A stretch of DNA of 8,297 nucleotides from assembly GCA_021731205.1 (NCBI GenBank), contig JAKFXV010000219.1, positions 1 to 8,297 on the forward strand, read 5' to 3'. The stretch is from Nocardioides sp. GTDB lineage: Bacteria; Actinomycetota; Actinomycetes; Propionibacteriales; Nocardioidaceae. Of the stretch, positions 5,533 through 8,297 are shown one piece after another. The translations under genes were made by a program, and so were the position numbers. Position 1 is the first letter of the stretch. Each line of letters begins with the position of its first letter. The notes beneath the pieces were generated by a model. The model did no database searches, was not told where the DNA came from, and saw only the letters and a program-made list of their open reading frames with translations.

Positions 5533-6771
5533 ATGACGTCTGGCCCGGACCCGACCCCAGCAACCGCACGCGCACGCCGTGTCTCTCGCCGCATCGGCGC
5601 GATCGCCGAGTCCGCCACCCTCAAGGTCGATGCCAAGGCGAAGTCGCTCAAGGCCGACGGTCGCCCGGTGATCGGATTCGGCGCCGGGGAGCCGGACTTC
5701 CCGACCCCCTCCTACATCGTCGAGGCGGCCATTGCTGCGTGCCGCGATCCCCGCAACCACCGCTACACCCCGGCCGGAGGGCTCCCCGAGCTCAAGCAGG
5801 CGATCGCCGCCAAGACTCGGCGCGACAGCGGGTTCGAGGTCGACCCTGCACAGGTCCTTGTGACCAATGGCGGAAAGCAGGCGATCTACGCCGCCTTCGC
5901 CGTCATGCTCGACCCGGGCGACGAGGTGATCGTGCCGGCGCCGTACTGGACGACGTACCCCGAAGCGATCCAGCTCGCCGGAGGGGTCGCGGTCGAGGTC
6001 CTTGCCGACGAGACGCAGGACTACAAGGTGACCGTCGAACAACTGGAGGCGGCCCGCACCGAGCGCACCAAGGTGTTGCTGTTCGTCTCCCCGTCCAATC
6101 CCACGGGCGCCGTCTACACCGCCGACGAGATCCGCGCCATCGGTCGCTGGGTCGAGGACAACCAGCTGTGGGTCCTGACCGACGAGATCTACGAGCACCT
6201 GGTGTACGACGGTGTCGACACCGGCTCGATGCCGGTGCTGTGCCCTTTCCTCGCCGACAACTGTGTGATCGTCAACGGGGTGGCTAAGACCTACGCCATG
6301 ACGGGCTGGCGGGTGGGCTGGATGATCGGTCCGGCGGACCTCGTGAAGGCGGCCACCAACCTGCAGTCACACGCCACCTCCAACGTCGCAAATGTCGCTC
6401 AGCGTGCCGCCATTGCGGCCGTCTCCGGCGACTTGACGGCCGTTGAAGAGATGAAGGCGGCCTTCGACCGGCGACGACGCACGATGGTGGAGATGCTGAA
6501 CCAGATCGACGGTGTCGTGTGCCCGACGCCCCAGGGCGCGTTCTACGCCTACCCCTCGGTCAAGGGACTGCTCGGGCGACCGATCGCGGCAGCCGGTGGC
6601 GTCGTCGCGAGATCCTCTGCCGAGCTCGCCGAGCTCATCCTCGAGCGGGCTGAGGTGGCCGTGGTCCCAGGCGAGGCCTTCGGCTCGCCCGGCTATCTCC
6701 GACTGTCGTACGCACTGGGCGACGACGAGCTGGTCGAGGGCGTTTCTCGCATGCAGAAGCTCTTCGCCTGA
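5533..6771 (+). CDS. aspC: Class I PLP-dependent aminotransferase, aspartate aminotransferase type (Ib)
   Basis: Cytosolic fold-type I transaminase, most likely interconverting aspartate/2-oxoglutarate with oxaloacetate/glutamate. Some members of this branch also use prephenate. The 412-aa product shows the family's residues in order: [12 protein letters not shown] (48-59), NGGKQAIY (112-119), [10 protein letters not shown] (135-144), SNPTG with N189, [12 protein letters not shown] with D217, [11 protein letters not shown] with catalytic lysine K252 and R260, and GYLRLSYA with substrate-carboxylate arginine R390. Two in-frame ATGs are close (5524 and 5533). The second is preferred because TACGAT sits 7 nt before it; the frame extends further upstream to 5350 without family similarity. 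It is divergent from tRNA-Trp and its TGA abuts the GTG of the next gene, so the two are probably cotranscribed. The gene symbol follows common usage; the exact substrate is not proven. Confidence 0.93.
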   Translation: MTSGPDPTPATARARRVSRRIGAIAESATLKVDAKAKSLKADGRPVIGFGAGEPDFPTPSYIVEAAIAACRDPRNHRYTPAGGLPELKQAIAAKTRRDSGFEVDPAQVLVTNGGKQAIYAAFAVMLDPGDEVIVPAPYWTTYPEAIQLAGGVAVEVLADETQDYKVTVEQLEAARTERTKVLLFVSPSNPTGAVYTADEIRAIGRWVEDNQLWVLTDEIYEHLVYDGVDTGSMPVLCPFLADNCVIVNGVAKTYAMTGWRVGWMIGPADLVKAATNLQSHATSNVANVAQRAAIAAVSGDLTAVEEMKAAFDRRRRTMVEMLNQIDGVVCPTPQGAFYAYPSVKGLLGRPIAAAGGVVARSSAELAELILERAEVAVVPGEAFGSPGYLRLSYALGDDELVEGVSRMQKLFA

Positions 6772-7872
6772 GTGGTTCTCACGAGTTCGCAGCCGCTCGC
6801 GGGTTCCACCGGACCCGCGACGCGCCGTGATCTGAGCACGCTGCCCAAGGCCCACCTCCACCTGCATTTCACCGGGTCGATGCGCCACCAGACCCTGCTC
6901 GACCTGGCCGAACGCGACGGGCATCATCTGCCCGACGCGTTGGTCGAGGACTGGCCCCCGAGGTTGTCGGGGGCCGACCAGAAGGGTTGGTTCCGCTTCC
7001 AGCGGCTCTATGACATCGCGCGATCGGTGCTGCGCACCGAGGACGACGTCCGACGGTTGGTCCTCGAGGCCGCCGAGGACGACGTGGCGGACGGTGGGCG
7101 GTGGTTGGAGATCCAGGTCGACCCGAGCGGGTACGCCGCGCGGTTCGGCGGGATCACCGCCTTCACCGAGCTTGTCTTGGACTCGGTCAGCGCGGCCACG
7201 GCAGCTACCCGACTGCCGATCCGGGTGGTGATCGCGGCCAACCGGACCCGGCATCCGCTGGACGCCAGGGCACTCGCGCGGCTCGCGGCACAGTACGCCG
7301 ACCGCGGCGTGGTCGGCTTCGGGCTGTCCAACGACGAGCGTCGGGGGCTGACCGCGGACTTCGGTCCGGCGTTCGCGATCGCAGCTCGGGCCGGCCTGCT
7401 GTTGGTGCCGCACGGGGGCGAACTGCTCGGCGCAGACAGTGCCCGAGCCAGTCTGGGCCTGGGTGCGGACCGACTCGGACACGGTGTCCGCGCCATCGAG
7501 GACCCCCGGCTGCTCGACGAGCTGGCCGCACGCGGTGTCGCGCTCGAGGTGTGCCCGAGCTCCAACGTGTCGTTGGGAGTTTTCGCTGAGGCGGCGCAGG
7601 TGCCGGTCCCGGCACTGATGGACGCGGGGATAGGGGTCGCCCTCGGTGCCGACGATCCGTTGTTGTTCGGCACCCGCCTCGCCGACCAGTACGAACTCGT
7701 TCGCGCAGTTCACGGCTTCGGTGACGACCGGCTGGCCGAGCTCGCGGCCATGTCGATCAATGCCTCATCGGCCCCCGACGACGTGCGCGCCAGGCTGCTG
7801 GGCGACGTGGACCAGTGGCTGGCCGGTGCCACCGAGCGTCCGCCGCGCGACGGGGATGGCGCTAGGAGCTGA
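6772..7872 (+). CDS. Adenosine deaminase family protein (metal-dependent purine deaminase)
   Basis: Member of the adenosine/adenine deaminase branch of the amidohydrolase superfamily, predicted to hydrolyse the exocyclic amine of a purine in salvage. The 366-aa product has an N-terminal extension of about 20 residues and then the core motifs: LPKAHLHLHFTGS with metal ligands H30 and H32, VPHGGE with H214 and the general acid E217, RLGHG with H237, LEVCPSSNV, and GADDPLLFGT with D294 and D295. All catalytic residues are present. However, the usual E-L-H-x-H-x-D becomes H-L-H-L-H-F-T: the aspartate that contacts the ribose 5'-hydroxyl in classical adenosine deaminase is T34, so the substrate may not be plain adenosine. 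The GTG start directly follows the aspC stop (TGAGTG), suggesting translational coupling. The 3' end overlaps the convergent ABC ATPase gene by 11 bp. Confidence 0.9.
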   Translation: MVLTSSQPLAGSTGPATRRDLSTLPKAHLHLHFTGSMRHQTLLDLAERDGHHLPDALVEDWPPRLSGADQKGWFRFQRLYDIARSVLRTEDDVRRLVLEAAEDDVADGGRWLEIQVDPSGYAARFGGITAFTELVLDSVSAATAATRLPIRVVIAANRTRHPLDARALARLAAQYADRGVVGFGLSNDERRGLTADFGPAFAIAARAGLLLVPHGGELLGADSARASLGLGADRLGHGVRAIEDPRLLDELAARGVALEVCPSSNVSLGVFAEAAQVPVPALMDAGIGVALGADDPLLFGTRLADQYELVRAVHGFGDDRLAELAAMSINASSAPDDVRARLLGDVDQWLAGATERPPRDGDGARS

Positions 7873-8297
7873 CGCCGTCGGCCCGGGTGAAGGCGTGCGC
7901 GGGTCCGACCACGTGCACGCTCACGGGATCCCCGACCAGGGGACTGTCGACCGAGTCGACCCGCACTGCCAGGGAGTCGTCGCTGGCATCGGGCGACACC
8001 ATCACCAGGCAGTCATGGCCGTAGTAGTGCCGTTGGCGGACCCGAAAACCACCCTGCCCCAGGCGCAACTCCACCTGTTCTGGGCGAATCAGCAGTTCGA
8101 TGGCCCCGGGCGGGGTGCGCTGATGTGTGACCGCACCCCACGGGGTCTGCGCCACCGTGCCGTCGGTCGTGGCTGTGACGATGTTCCCGGCTCCGAGGAA
8201 CGTCGCGACCCAACCGCTCGCCGGAGCCTCGTAGAGCTCGGCCGGAGTGCCCGACTGCGCGATCCGACCGCCTCGCAACACGAAGAGGCGGTCGGAT
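7862..8297 (-). CDS. ABC transporter ATP-binding protein, C-terminal part with TOBE domain (5' end outside window)
   Basis: C-terminal 145 residues of an importer ATPase of the MalK/PotA/FbpC kind, ending at TAG 7864-7862. The visible sequence begins with the end of the nucleotide-binding domain just after the expected H-loop: SDRLFVLRGGRIAQSGTPAELYEAPASGWVATFLG. A C-terminal TOBE-type beta domain follows, including IELLIRPEQVELRLGQGGFRVRQRHYYGHDCLVMV and ending PVSVHVVGPAHAFTRADGVSS. Walker A, the signature motif and Walker B lie beyond the right edge, so catalytic integrity cannot be judged. The GxxIRPE segment and TOBE domain are usual for iron(III), polyamine, thiamine or sulfonate/phosphonate importers; which of these cannot be told here. 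It is convergent with the deaminase gene and overlaps it by 11 bp. Confidence 0.9.
   Translation of the reverse strand, partial: SDRLFVLRGGRIAQSGTPAELYEAPASGWVATFLGAGNIVTATTDGTVAQTPWGAVTHQRTPPGAIELLIRPEQVELRLGQGGFRVRQRHYYGHDCLVMVSPDASDDSLAVRVDSVDSPLVGDPVSVHVVGPAHAFTRADGVSS

Noticed and set aside
5338..6198. 286-codon minus-strand open frame across the divergent gap and aminotransferase 5' half
   Set aside because: Antisense shadow of the aminotransferase with low-complexity Gly/Arg/Asp translation and no domain motif.
6367..7713. 448-codon minus-strand open frame under the deaminase and class I aminotransferase
   Set aside because: It spans two well-supported plus-strand genes and lacks recognisable motifs. 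GC-rich third positions commonly leave such antisense frames open.

Overview
The window is high-GC, densely coded actinobacterial chromosome. GC-rich third codon positions, an actinobacterial-type NusG with a long acidic N-terminal extension, and the order aspC-like aminotransferase / tRNA-Trp / secE / nusG / rplK / rplA / rplJ / rplL all point to Actinomycetota. My guess is Propionibacteriales or Nocardioidaceae, but the genus cannot be fixed from sequence reading alone.

Layout. Positions 1-1058 (minus strand) hold most of a class III PLP aminotransferase that runs off the left edge. Positions 1143-1178 are a strong hairpin terminator for the ribosomal genes. From 5297 down to 1204, all on the minus strand, lie tRNA-Trp(CCA), secE, nusG, rplK (L11), rplA (L1), a 410-bp non-coding gap, rplJ (L10) and rplL (L7/L12). 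On the plus strand from 5533, a class I aspartate-type aminotransferase is followed directly (TGA-GTG junction) by an adenosine-deaminase-family gene. This ends at 7872 in an 11-bp convergent overlap with the C-terminal, TOBE-domain part of an ABC transporter ATPase on the minus strand, which runs off the right edge.

How the genes work together. The central block supplies the Sec translocase subunit SecE, the transcription factor NusG, and the L1 and L7/L12 stalk proteins of the large ribosomal subunit. The tRNA-Trp lies just upstream on the same strand. The non-coding parts of this block are the most interesting material. Between rplA and rplJ sits a 116-bp nested palindrome (2505-2620), made of four copies of a 19-bp motif, that begins at the rplA stop codon. 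It is followed by a possible promoter and an L10-leader-like region with an attenuator-like hairpin before rplJ. The rplK and rplA leaders share a similar hairpin, and a CAC(C)AAGACCAC-type string recurs in the nusG, rplK and rplA leaders. The nusG leader also carries an exact 15-bp tandem duplication.

The flanking genes are metabolic. No mobile element, CRISPR array, phage gene or defence system was seen. The genes are ordinary housekeeping genes; the possible novelty is in intergenic RNA or DNA structure.
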